Assembly: GCA_041749255.1 (NCBI GenBank)
Contig: JBGTBR010000025.1
Coordinates: forward strand, 62,001-126,000
Length of the DNA: 64,000 bases
From: JABDLO01 sp041749255
Lineage (GTDB): Bacteria; Bacteroidota; Bacteroidia; Chitinophagales; Saprospiraceae
Direction: 5' to 3'
In this document: piece by piece, positions 42,947 to 52,161 of the stretch
How positions within the stretch are numbered: position 1 is the stretch's first letter
How the letters are laid out: each line of letters begins with the position of its first letter
The notes under the pieces: model-generated
What the model was told of the DNA's origin: nothing
Database searches by the model: none
Seen by the model: the letters and a program-made list of their open reading frames with translations, nothing else
Made by a program: the position numbers and the translations under genes

Positions 42947-44950
42947 TTACTTATAACTTCTCGTTTTCACCTGGATGTACTCATAATTCAGTTTTTCTTT
43001 GTACAAAACCGGCGAGCCATCGTTCCATTCCCAGGCTGACACAAAGGCAAAATTTTCATCATCTCTGAGAGCTTCACCTTCGGGAGTCTGGAATTCTTCT
43101 CTAAAGTGGCCTCCACAGCTTTCTTTTCTTTCAAGAGCATCGAGCATCATGAGTTCTCCCAGATCCAGAAAATCAGCTACTCTGTAAGCTTTTTCCAGTT
43201 CTGCATTAAATTCATTCGTACTACCTGGGACATAGAGGTCTCTGTTGAATTCCTCTCTAAGATCTTTAATGAGTTGGCGTCCCTTGATCAATCCTTCTTT
43301 ATCCCTTGACATTCCACAGAATTCCCACATGATTTTGCCCAGCTTTCTATGAAAACTTTCAGCAGAGGTATTGCCATTTATATTCATCAGGAGATTTATT
43401 CTGCTTTTAACTTCATTTTCTGCCTGGATAAATTCCGGAAGGTTGGGATTAATGGGAGGAGTAAGGATTTCTTTTGATAGAAATTGTCCGATGGTGTAAG
43501 GGATCACAAAATATCCATCTGCCAGTCCTTGCATTAGTGCTGAAGCACCTAGTCTGTTAGCTCCATGATCGGAAAAGTTGCACTCACCCAGGGCAAAAAG
43601 ACCAGTTATATTGGTTTCCAGGTTGTAGTCTACCCAAAGGCCTCCCATGGTATAATGCACAGCCGGATAGATCTTCATGGGTCTACGATTTGGATTATCG
43701 CCGGTAATCTTTTCATACATTTCAAAAAGATTGCCGTATTTTGATTCCATGACTTTTTCTCCAAGTTCTCTAATAAGTTTGGGAGTTGCTTCACCATTAA
43801 GCCCTAAACTATTGGCCTCAGAACGACCATATCTTAAAATTGCATCATTAAAATCAAGGAAAACAGCGAGCCCGGTTGGTGCCACTCCAAATCCTTTGTC
43901 ACATTCAATTTTGGCTGCCCGTGAAGCTACGTCTCTGGGAACCAAATTTCCGAATGCGGGATATCTTCGCTCCAAAAAATAATCCCTGTCTTCTTCTGCT
44001 ATATCCAGGGCTGTTTTTATTCCTTCTCTGATTGCTTTAGCATCATGCAGGTTTTTAGGCACCCAAACCCGGCCGTCATTCCTAAGGGATTCAGACATGA
44101 GAGTCAACTTTGACTGATAATCTCCACTTTGCGGTATGCAGGTAGGATGTATTTGAGTAAAACAAGGATTGGCCATGAGAGCTCCTTTTTTTACAGCTCT
44201 CCAGGAAGCGGTAACATTGGAAGTCATCGCATTGGTAGATAAATAAAAAACATTTCCATATCCTCCGGTTGCGAGCACTACACAATGGGCAGCGTGTCGT
44301 TCAATATTACCATTGACGAGATTTCTGGTGATAATGCCTCTGGCTTTTCCATCGACAATGACCACTTCCATCATTTCATGACGATTATACATCTTTATCT
44401 TTCCCAGGGAAATTTGCCTGGAAAGGGCAGAGTAAGCCCCTAAAAGCAATTGTTGTCCCGTTTGCCCTTTAGCGTAAAATGTTCTTGATACCTGAACTCC
44501 ACCAAAAGATCGGTTGGCCAATAAACCTCCATACTCTCTGGCAAAAGGCACTCCCTGTGCTACACATTGGTCGATAATTTCACGGCTCACTTCCGCCAGG
44601 CGGTATACATTGGCTTCCCTGCTACGATAATCTCCCCCTTTTATGGTGTCATAAAACAACCTGTATACACTGTCTCCATCATTTTGATAGTTTTTGGCTG
44701 CATTGATTCCACCTTGAGCAGCAATACTATGTGCTCTTCTGGGACTATCGTGGAAAGTAAATGCTTTAACGTTATATCCCAGCTCTGCCAAAGATGCAGC
44801 AGCGGAAGCTCCGGCCAGTCCGGTACCCACCACTATGATTTCCATTCTCCTTTTATTATTGGGAGCAACCAGGTCCATAGTGCCTTTGTAGTTAAACCAC
44901 TTCTCCTCCAGTGATCCGGGCGGTATTTTAGCGTTTATATCCATTTTCAT
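42947..44950 (-). CDS. sdhA: Succinate dehydrogenase flavoprotein subunit
   Basis: This 667-residue flavoprotein oxidises succinate. It has the FAD-binding 'GTGLAGASAAASLAELG' near residue 42, 'HSIAAQGGINAAKNYQND' around the flavin-linking histidine, 'HPTCIPQSGDYQSKL' and 'HYTMGGLWVDYN'. The length and sequence are of the long Bacteroidota form. It begins with two closely spaced ATGs (44950 and 44944) after the sdhC stop. Confidence 0.96.
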   Translation of the reverse strand: MKMDINAKIPPGSLEEKWFNYKGTMDLVAPNNKRRMEIIVVGTGLAGASAAASLAELGYNVKAFTFHDSPRRAHSIAAQGGINAAKNYQNDGDSVYRLFYDTIKGGDYRSREANVYRLAEVSREIIDQCVAQGVPFAREYGGLLANRSFGGVQVSRTFYAKGQTGQQLLLGAYSALSRQISLGKIKMYNRHEMMEVVIVDGKARGIITRNLVNGNIERHAAHCVVLATGGYGNVFYLSTNAMTSNVTASWRAVKKGALMANPCFTQIHPTCIPQSGDYQSKLTLMSESLRNDGRVWVPKNLHDAKAIREGIKTALDIAEEDRDYFLERRYPAFGNLVPRDVASRAAKIECDKGFGVAPTGLAVFLDFNDAILRYGRSEANSLGLNGEATPKLIRELGEKVMESKYGNLFEMYEKITGDNPNRRPMKIYPAVHYTMGGLWVDYNLETNITGLFALGECNFSDHGANRLGASALMQGLADGYFVIPYTIGQFLSKEILTPPINPNLPEFIQAENEVKSRINLLMNINGNTSAESFHRKLGKIMWEFCGMSRDKEGLIKGRQLIKDLREEFNRDLYVPGSTNEFNAELEKAYRVADFLDLGELMMLDALERKESCGGHFREEFQTPEGEALRDDENFAFVSAWEWNDGSPVLYKEKLNYEYIQVKTRSYK

Positions 44951-44984
44951 TATATTTCTTACTTATTCAGAGAAATCTCTATTG

Positions 44985-45665
44985 CTAATTCATTTTTAAA
45001 TACATATAAATCGGTATGATGGCAAACCCCAGGGGTATGATTATGGAATACGCTTTACCAATGGTCTTGATCAGCGGGGTATATTGTTTATGATTAATGC
45101 CCAGAGTCTGGAAAGCACTTTGAAAACCATGCCATAAGTGAAAAGAAAGGGTAATCAGACCAATGATGTAAATACCCACAAATAAAGGTTTGGAAAATGT
45201 AACCGATACCTGATGGTATAAATCTTTTACAACGATCCCATCATAATTGGCATATTGGATTTGATCCATTTTCATTTTAAACCAAAAATCACCCATGTGA
45301 ATGAATAAAAATGCGAGAACTAAAGTGCCAAAAAGAGCCATATTCTTTGATGCAAAACTTGCATTTTCAGTCGTGCCGACCTTATAACTCTTACCCTTTG
45401 TTTTTTTATTATAAAAATAAAGCACAAAACCCATTATGGCATGTAGTAATATAAAAAAATACAATCCATAGGATATCATTTTTATCAAGGGATTAGAAGT
45501 CATAAATAAAGTATACAAATTAAAAGCTTCACCTTCATCACCTTTTAATAATTGAAGGTTACCAACCAGATGCACTACCAGAAAAACGATCAGAAAAATT
45601 CCGGTCAAACTCATTATGACCTTTTTGCCAATCGATGATGAAAAAAAAGCAACCAACCAATTCAT
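44985..45665 (-). CDS. sdhC: Succinate dehydrogenase cytochrome b subunit
   Basis: This 226-residue integral membrane protein has five hydrophobic segments and histidines in or next to them that could ligate haem ('VHLVGNLQLL', 'LLHAIMGFVLY', 'FHLWHGFQSAF'). This is the single-polypeptide cytochrome b of the b558 type used by Bacteroidota complex II. It is the first gene of the sdhCAB operon. A -7-like TATGTTTG lies about 100 bases upstream (45763-45770, minus strand). Confidence 0.92.
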   Translation of the reverse strand: MNWLVAFFSSSIGKKVIMSLTGIFLIVFLVVHLVGNLQLLKGDEGEAFNLYTLFMTSNPLIKMISYGLYFFILLHAIMGFVLYFYNKKTKGKSYKVGTTENASFASKNMALFGTLVLAFLFIHMGDFWFKMKMDQIQYANYDGIVVKDLYHQVSVTFSKPLFVGIYIIGLITLSFHLWHGFQSAFQTLGINHKQYTPLIKTIGKAYSIIIPLGFAIIPIYMYLKMN

Positions 45666-45897
45666 TTTTTTCGTTTTTGTTTTTCAATTTCAGAATGCCT
45701 GATGTAAAGAATGAATATAAGATCGAAAACCTACATTGATATTATGGACCCACTTACAAATTCAAACATAAAAATAAATGGTAAACACAAGTCTTCTTAA
45801 TCAAGATTTATCTTATTATTTATTTAGAATCGTTCTAAATTTTTGAGTACAAGATTGGAGAAGCACTCATTTATCAAAGGTCGTTCATAATTACCAA

Positions 45898-46731
45898 CTA
45901 TGTTTTTCTAAACTTTTTCAAAGTTCTGACGAGAATGGGGGGCATGATATCATTTGCAATATTGACCAACTGATTATACATTTTCATGTTGGTGCTATCC
46001 AATTCTTTTCTAGATGCAAACGTGGTTGTAATTCTTTGTGCTTGTTCTTCACTTACTTCACCGGATGGTCTTCCATTGGTGTAATAGTACAAAGCCAGGG
46101 AATGCCGGCTACGGTCTGGTGGGCACGTAAGGGGATCCGGGTGGCCATGCCACGAAAACCCAGTAGTCGAAAAGATGGCCATTCTATTAAATACAGGCAA
46201 TATTCTGACAACGCTTTTACTTTTGTCTTTTTCCCAAAGTTCAAAATGACCGCCAAACTCTTCTTTCCAGTCTTTATTCAGATACACAAGTACATTTAAT
46301 CTTCTATCGAGATTCATGGTTTTATGCTTGTGAAAATCAACATGCAACTTTAGAAATCCACCGGGTTTAATTTGATGGCATCCTCCACCGATAAAATATG
46401 GATCCGGTATCAAAGTTTCAGAAATACCTGACAACTCTTGCAAAAACTCAAGAAAAGGTTCTGAATTCATAAAATGTAAAAATGCTTTGGTTACGGGTCC
46501 AAAACGCCCCTCACCACTGGATGCCAATTTATTTTCATTTGGATTGACATAATGTATGTCTCCTTTTTCTTTATCCAGGGAGGGGAATTCTTTAATTATA
46601 TCATTCAGAATCTCTTCATTGAAAAATTGGTCGATGTAGATATTGGGAAAAGGTGGATTGGTCAAATATGTTTCTTTGTAATGGCGCCCCCTTTCTTTTA
46701 AAGACATGCTGTTGTCCGCGATAAATTGCAT
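45898..46731 (-). CDS. 2-oxoglutarate/Fe(II)-dependent oxygenase
   Basis: This 277-residue protein contains the double-stranded beta-helix iron site: His-x-Asp in 'LKLHVDFHKHK', a distal His in 'FSWHGHPDPLTCPPDRSRHSLALYYY' and an Arg for 2-oxoglutarate. It resembles prolyl 4-hydroxylase-like enzymes that act on proteins or on cell-surface components. The substrate is unknown and no partner gene is adjacent. Confidence 0.82.
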   Translation of the reverse strand: MQFIADNSMSLKERGRHYKETYLTNPPFPNIYIDQFFNEEILNDIIKEFPSLDKEKGDIHYVNPNENKLASSGEGRFGPVTKAFLHFMNSEPFLEFLQELSGISETLIPDPYFIGGGCHQIKPGGFLKLHVDFHKHKTMNLDRRLNVLVYLNKDWKEEFGGHFELWEKDKSKSVVRILPVFNRMAIFSTTGFSWHGHPDPLTCPPDRSRHSLALYYYTNGRPSGEVSEEQAQRITTTFASRKELDSTNMKMYNQLVNIANDIMPPILVRTLKKFRKT

Positions 46732-47190
46732 AGGTAATTTTAAGGTGCAAAATAAGAAATTTTAGGCTCTAAATAATGTATTGCTATCTTAGTTTAATAC
46801 AACCCTATTCCTAATACTCAGCATTTTGCCTTCAAAACGCTCATGCTCATACATTTCATTATAATGTACAAACCCCATTTCAAGCTCCAAATTTGCTGTA
46901 AGTCAAAGAAATAATAAATCAGGTGATATGAATAACCCCAGCTCATCATCTATTTAGATTAGCGAAAGGAGTAATTTGATTGGCATTAAAATTATAACCT
47001 ACTTCATATAACCCTGGTTATTGATGACAAACATGTTGAACCCATTAATACCACATTTTTAGGTAAACCCAAGCAACCTGTTTCTCAAATTCCGGCATCA
47101 TTGAAAATGAATCAAATATCTGCTCAATAATTGTGAGGGTATCTTCGTATTATTTGTACTTTTGTCCAGTTCATTAACATAGCAATATTC
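46732..47190. other. 459-bp divergent spacer
   Basis: No repeat words or ORFs of interest are seen. TACTTTTG at 47157-47164 is a good -7 element for the gene at 47191, and the other end should hold the promoter of the oxygenase gene. Confidence 0.55.
47157..47164 (+). promoter_or_regulatory. -7 element of the DUF2723 gene
   Basis: TACTTTTG matches TAnnTTTG and lies 26 bases before the ATG. A TTG at 47131-47133 is 23 bases upstream, slightly more than the usual spacing. Confidence 0.55.
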
Positions 47191-50100
47191 ATGGAATCGA
47201 TCAAAACTGCTAAACGGGTAAGTGGCCTGTTGATTTTTCTCATAACATTTATTGTTTTCTTCTTTTCTGCAGAGCGGACAGGAAGTTTGTGGGATTGTGG
47301 AGAGTTTATATTGGGAGCGTATAAGTTGCAGGTAGTTCACCCTCCTGGAGCTGCATTATTTCTTTTGATTGGGAGGATTTTTGCGGGATTTGCAGATCTG
47401 ATTTCCAGCAATCCATCTGACATTGCATTTAGTGTAAATCTCATGTCAGGTCTTTGTACATCATTGGCAGCAGTATTTATAGGATGGATTACCATCATTT
47501 TTGGAAAGTTGATGTTGGTAGGCAGAGAGGGAAATACCAATCAAGCTGAAAACATCGCTTTGGCAGGAGCTGGTCTGGCTGCTGGTCTCGCTACGGCTTT
47601 TTCCACTTCAGTTTGGTTTTCGGCTGTAGAAGGTGAAGTATATGCTATGTCGACTTTTTTTACTGCCTTGACTTTTTGGTCTGCTGTACATTGGTATCAG
47701 CTGGAGGATAGCAAAGTAGCAGATAGATGGTTATTGTTGGCCATTTATGCAGGCGCTTTATCTACTGGTGTTCATTTATTGAGCATTCTGGCATATCCAG
47801 CTATTGGGATGCTGTATTATTATAAAAAATATCAAAAGCATAATTTAATAGGAATCATATTGAGCCTTCTTGCAGGTCTGGCTGCCATGCTATTTATTCA
47901 AAAATTGGTCATAGTGGGTATACCTACTCTTTGGCAGGCTTTTGAAATACCCATGGTCAATAGTTTGGGGCTTCCATTTCATTCAGGTTTAATACCAGTC
48001 ATTCTTATCGTAACGTTGATTGCTTATTTCCTTTTAAAATATGCCGAAAGAAAAGGAAGTTATGTCATCCACTTTTTCACGCTGGCAGCTATTCTCACCA
48101 TAATAGGTTTTTCTTCCATTGGGGTTATTATAGTCAGAGCCAATGCGGATACTCCCATCAACATGAATGTACCTTCTGATGCAGTGCGTCTTTTACCTTA
48201 TCTTAACAGAGAACAATACGGGGAGAGACCTTTGTTAAAAGGTCCTCATTACGATGCGGAAGTGAGAGATGTGACACGAACTGAAAGATATGGAAGAGTA
48301 GGAGATAAATATGAAGTGGTAGATGAAAAATACGATGTTTTATACAATGACAGGGATATGCTACTATTTCCGAGGATAGGGCATACTGACGAAAATCGCA
48401 AACAATTACATACGTATTGGAGAAATCAGATTATGGACAACCCACGGGGTAAACCCGATATGGCCTATAACCTGAAATTTATGTATAAATATCAGATGGG
48501 CTGGATGTATTTCAGGTATTTCATGTGGAATTTCACCGGGAAGCAAAATGGAAAACAAGGCTATTTTCCCTGGGATTTAACCAATGGTCACTGGCTTTCA
48601 GGTATCAAGTTTTTTGATGAAATGAAGCTTTATAATATGGATTTTCTTACGGATACCATGAAAAATGATCAAAGCAGAAACCGTTATTTTTTCCTTCCAC
48701 TTTTATTTGGAATCCTCGGTATGGTGTTTCATTATTTTGGTAACAGGAAAGATTTTCTCGCTCTGCTTGGATTCTTTATCCTGACAGGCATAGGCATAAT
48801 TATTTACTCAAATCAACCCCCTAATGAACCCAGGGAAAGAGATTATGTGTTGGTGGGTTCGTTTATGACGTTTTGTATTTGGATAGGTTTTGGCGTACTG
48901 GCGCTGTTTGATATTTTAAAAAACAGGATCAAAGCAAAACCTATTTATATGGCGGCAATTGCATCCGCATTGGTATTAACTGCACCGGTAATTATGGGTT
49001 TTCAAAATTTTGATGATCACTCGAGAATGGGACAATATGGTGCAAGGGATTATGCCTCTAATTTTTTAAACAGCCTGGAACCGAATGCCATTATATTTAC
49101 ATATGGAGATAATGATACTTACTCATTGTGGTATGCCCAGGAAGTTGAAAACATAAGAACGGATGTACGGGTAGTTAACCTAAGCCTTATACAGGTAGAC
49201 TGGTACATTAATAAATTGAGAAGTAAAGTCAACGATTCTGAAGCGATAAGACTCACTTTATCTGAAAATGCAATTAGAGGAAGAAAGCGAAATCAGGTGT
49301 TCTTCGTCAATAATGACAGCCCGGTAGATTTGGATGTGGCTTTGCGGTATATTGCCGATCCGAATAATGAACAAAACAATCAGACCATTGCACCTTCCCG
49401 GAAATTGGTCATAAACGTGGATAGAAACAAGGTGGTCAACAACCCTATTTTCAAGCTACCTGAAGGGAAGCCCATTGATAGCTTGATCACTATAAGCTTT
49501 GACCCATCCCAAAGGTATATTACCAAGGATGAACTAATGATTCTGGATATAATATCTTCAAATATTTATGATAGACCCGTTTATTTTGCGGTGACCACCA
49601 TCTCTTCAAAGGTATTGGGTCTCCACGACAATACACAATTGGAAGGTCTGGCTCTCAGAGTCGTACCATGGAGTTCTCCCAGCGATAAAAATATGAGTAT
49701 TTATGGAAGTGGCACGGCAGCCACCGACATTTTATACGACAATATAATGAATAAATGGAAGTGGGGAGGATTTGACAAAAAACCAATGTATGTGAATGAA
49801 AGTTACGCACCAGCTATTAATGCAATGCGGATGGCTATGATAAGAGCTGCTTCAGAATATCTTCAACAAGGAAATCCTGAAAGAGCAAAAGATTTAATGC
49901 GTAAATATTTCGAAGGATTTCCTCACTTTAATTTCCCTTACGATAAAGGAACGCTCAATCCATTGAATATTATGGTAAGGGCAGGTGACCTGGAAAATGC
50001 AAAAATTCATGTGAAAATCCTGGCTGATGAAACCTATCAGAAACTCGTATTCTATGAAAGTCTTGATCAGGTAGCTTTTACTTCTTTTCAGGAGGAATAC

Positions 50101-50211
50101 TCAAGCGATTTAGAAGTTGCCAGATTCCTTGAAATTTTATCAGCCAATCTTCAGGATGATGCATTCAGAACTGAAATTGTAGAATTATTCAGACCTTTCA
50201 CTTCAGGATAA
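47191..50211 (+). CDS. DUF2723 / GT117-like membrane protein
   Basis: This 1006-residue protein has an N-terminal polytopic membrane domain (about residues 10-330) starting 'LIFLITFIVFFFSAERTGSLWDCGEFI'. The acidic 'DCGE' in the first loop is typical of C-type glycosyltransferases related to protein O-mannosyltransferases. A second membrane block lies near 500-600 and a large exported C-terminal part follows ('IFTYGDNDTYSLWYAQEVENI'). The family (DUF2723, GT117) is widespread in Bacteroidota and is thought to glycosylate exported proteins or lipids. Confidence 0.9.
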   Translation: MESIKTAKRVSGLLIFLITFIVFFFSAERTGSLWDCGEFILGAYKLQVVHPPGAALFLLIGRIFAGFADLISSNPSDIAFSVNLMSGLCTSLAAVFIGWITIIFGKLMLVGREGNTNQAENIALAGAGLAAGLATAFSTSVWFSAVEGEVYAMSTFFTALTFWSAVHWYQLEDSKVADRWLLLAIYAGALSTGVHLLSILAYPAIGMLYYYKKYQKHNLIGIILSLLAGLAAMLFIQKLVIVGIPTLWQAFEIPMVNSLGLPFHSGLIPVILIVTLIAYFLLKYAERKGSYVIHFFTLAAILTIIGFSSIGVIIVRANADTPINMNVPSDAVRLLPYLNREQYGERPLLKGPHYDAEVRDVTRTERYGRVGDKYEVVDEKYDVLYNDRDMLLFPRIGHTDENRKQLHTYWRNQIMDNPRGKPDMAYNLKFMYKYQMGWMYFRYFMWNFTGKQNGKQGYFPWDLTNGHWLSGIKFFDEMKLYNMDFLTDTMKNDQSRNRYFFLPLLFGILGMVFHYFGNRKDFLALLGFFILTGIGIIIYSNQPPNEPRERDYVLVGSFMTFCIWIGFGVLALFDILKNRIKAKPIYMAAIASALVLTAPVIMGFQNFDDHSRMGQYGARDYASNFLNSLEPNAIIFTYGDNDTYSLWYAQEVENIRTDVRVVNLSLIQVDWYINKLRSKVNDSEAIRLTLSENAIRGRKRNQVFFVNNDSPVDLDVALRYIADPNNEQNNQTIAPSRKLVINVDRNKVVNNPIFKLPEGKPIDSLITISFDPSQRYITKDELMILDIISSNIYDRPVYFAVTTISSKVLGLHDNTQLEGLALRVVPWSSPSDKNMSIYGSGTAATDILYDNIMNKWKWGGFDKKPMYVNESYAPAINAMRMAMIRAASEYLQQGNPERAKDLMRKYFEGFPHFNFPYDKGTLNPLNIMVRAGDLENAKIHVKILADETYQKLVFYESLDQVAFTSFQEEYSSDLEVARFLEILSANLQDDAFRTEIVELFRPFTSG

Positions 50212-50218
50212 TTTTTTA

Positions 50219-50226
50219 TATTTTTG
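50219..50226 (+). promoter_or_regulatory. -7 element in front of rpiB
   Basis: TATTTTTG (TAnnTTTG) lies between the DUF2723 stop and rpiB, about 60 bases before the rpiB ATG. It suggests that rpiB has its own promoter. Confidence 0.45.
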
Positions 50227-50287
50227 TATCAAGTACCATTGCCGATGAAAATAATTTTTTAATTTTTTCAAGTAAAAAGATTAATGT

Positions 50288-50737
50288 ATGACAAATGAAA
50301 TCATCAATGCGGCAATCGGGTGTGATCATGCTGGCTTTCCTTATAAGGAAGTAGTAATTCGTGTTTTAAAACAAAGAGAGATACCCTATCTGGACATGGG
50401 AACTTACTCTGAAGACTCAGTTGATTATCCTGACTTTGTACACCCTGTTGCCAATGCAGTGGAAGAAGGTAAGGCTTCGATTGGAGTTTTGATTTGTGGA
50501 AGCGGTAATGGTGTAGCGATGACAGCCAATAAGCACCAGGGAATTCGCGCAGCTTTAACCTGGAATCAGGAATTAGCAGCATTGGCAAAACGCCATAACA
50601 ATGCCAATGTATTATGTATTCCTGCCCGATTCGTGAGCAAACTCATGGCAGCAACCATGTTGCAAGCTTTTTTAGACAACACCTTTGAAGGGGGGCGACA
50701 TCAAAAAAGAGTCAATAAGATCGGATGCGTGGTGTGA
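50288..50737 (+). CDS. rpiB: Ribose 5-phosphate isomerase B
   Basis: This 149-residue RpiB/LacA-family isomerase interconverts ribose 5-phosphate and ribulose 5-phosphate. 'IGCDHAGFPYKE' near the N-terminus, 'VDYPDFVHPVANAVEEG', the catalytic Cys region 'GVLICGSGNGVAMTANKHQGIRAAL' and 'RHNNANVLCIPARF' are all conserved. The closer ATG at 50284 is out of frame and stops at once. Confidence 0.94.
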   Translation: MTNEIINAAIGCDHAGFPYKEVVIRVLKQREIPYLDMGTYSEDSVDYPDFVHPVANAVEEGKASIGVLICGSGNGVAMTANKHQGIRAALTWNQELAALAKRHNNANVLCIPARFVSKLMAATMLQAFLDNTFEGGRHQKRVNKIGCVV

Positions 50738-50831
50738 TCGAATATGCACATACGACAAGAATTCATTCTGAAAATGGGATTATATTACAAATTTACCCAG
50801 GATCAATGTGTTTACATAATCACTGAAAGAA

Positions 50832-51362
50832 TCAGGTAACGTGAAATGATTTGACAAACCAACCTGAATAATGTAAATAATTGTTGGCTATTCTATTAAT
50901 TTCTCCTTCGATCAATTCCCGCGAAATGTCTTTAACTTTTTTGGCAGGAACTCCAGCATATATGCTCCCACTCTCAACAACAGTGTCTTCCAGAACTACT
51001 GCACCGGCAGCTATTATCGAGTGACTTCCTATACTGGCATGATCCATAATGATGGCGCCCATGCCGACCAATACCTGATCATCGATAATGCAGCCATGGA
51101 TAATGGCATTGTGTCCGATAGATACCTGATTTCCAATAATAGTTTGGGATTTTTTGTACGTACAATGAATGACAGCCCCATCCTGAACATTGACCATATG
51201 ACCCAATACGATCTTATTGACATCTCCTCTCACCACACACTGAAACCAAAAACTGCAATCATCTCCTGTTGTGACATCTCCAACTATGGTCGCATTGGGG
51301 GCTATTCTGTTGTTCTTTCCAAAAACAGGATAGATGTCATTGACTGGAAGTATCAGGGCCAT
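50832..51362 (-). CDS. Gamma-class carbonic anhydrase family protein
   Basis: This 176-residue left-handed beta-helix protein has hexapeptide repeats and the metal-binding histidines in 'VQDGAVIHCTYKKS', 'IGHNAIIHGC' and 'MGAIIMDHAS'. It belongs to the YrdA/PaaY branch of gamma carbonic anhydrases. It is 22 bases downstream of the DUF5606 gene and probably shares its transcript. Confidence 0.92.
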   Translation of the reverse strand: MALILPVNDIYPVFGKNNRIAPNATIVGDVTTGDDCSFWFQCVVRGDVNKIVLGHMVNVQDGAVIHCTYKKSQTIIGNQVSIGHNAIIHGCIIDDQVLVGMGAIIMDHASIGSHSIIAAGAVVLEDTVVESGSIYAGVPAKKVKDISRELIEGEINRIANNYLHYSGWFVKSFHVT

Positions 51363-51384
51363 GATAACTAATGATTATGGGTGG

Positions 51385-51813
51385 CTATTCTGTCTCTTCA
51401 GTGGATGGCGGATCGATTTCTTCTGACTCCATTTCGAGATATCCTTTTTCATCCAGTATATGATACCACTTTAGGATTTTTTTTACATCTGAAGCAAATA
51501 CACGGTCTCTATTATATTCAGGAAGGATTATTTCAAAATAGTCCATAGCATCAGTTCCAGATATTGTGCTTTCCGGTACGGGATGTTCATCTTTTTTATC
51601 CATCATAGATTGCAAGACTTGCTTTAAATCAGCAGTGTCTGTATCAGTGTAGATAGCTACCGTTTCAAGGGGAGTAAACTGATATTTTCTAATGGGATAA
51701 AATTTGGTTTTACCCGTGTCGAGGTGCTCTGCTACTAATCCATTACTCCGGTTGGCCACCATTTTGTTGAGGCCTGCTACTCCGGTTATGGCCACAAGAT
51801 CTTTTAAATTCAT
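51385..51813 (-). CDS. DUF5606 domain protein
   Basis: This 142-residue protein opens with 'MNLKDLVAITGVAGLNKMVANRSNGLVAE', the characteristic N-terminus of DUF5606, a Bacteroidota-restricted family of unknown function. The C-terminus is acidic. It precedes the gamma carbonic anhydrase gene, and a -7 element TATCTTTG lies 19 bases before its ATG (51832-51839). Confidence 0.9.
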   Translation of the reverse strand: MNLKDLVAITGVAGLNKMVANRSNGLVAEHLDTGKTKFYPIRKYQFTPLETVAIYTDTDTADLKQVLQSMMDKKDEHPVPESTISGTDAMDYFEIILPEYNRDRVFASDVKKILKWYHILDEKGYLEMESEEIDPPSTEETE

Positions 51814-52161
51814 CTTAATATATATTTCTTACAAAGATATACTATACGTGAGAATACAGTAATTATTTTAAGGATACCATGTATTGTTGCAATTATATCA
51901 TTAATGTCATTCAGCCATATTGAAATATAGGTTATGTTAAGTTGTGCTGTGTCGATTTAGACGCAGATATTTTTTTTCTTTACAAAACCTTTACCTCATT
52001 TCAGCTGATAGCTTGTAACAGTATGCAGTGGGCAGTTGGGACCTTCAGACCTTCGACCTTGAGGCTTTGAGACCTTTAGACTTTCGACCTGCCGAAGGCG
52101 AAAACCTTAGCCTCTACAAACTTTTAACCCGACTGTGACACCAGTAATATAAGGCTATTAT
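51814..52161. other. 348-bp spacer with repeat words
   Basis: The first part carries the DUF5606 promoter (TATCTTTG on the minus strand at 51832-51839). From about 52005 to 52115 it consists of GCAGTGGGCAGTTGGGACC, GACCTTCGACCTTGAGGC and CTGCCGAAGGCGAAAACC words, just past the end of gyrB. No gene is seen. Confidence 0.65.
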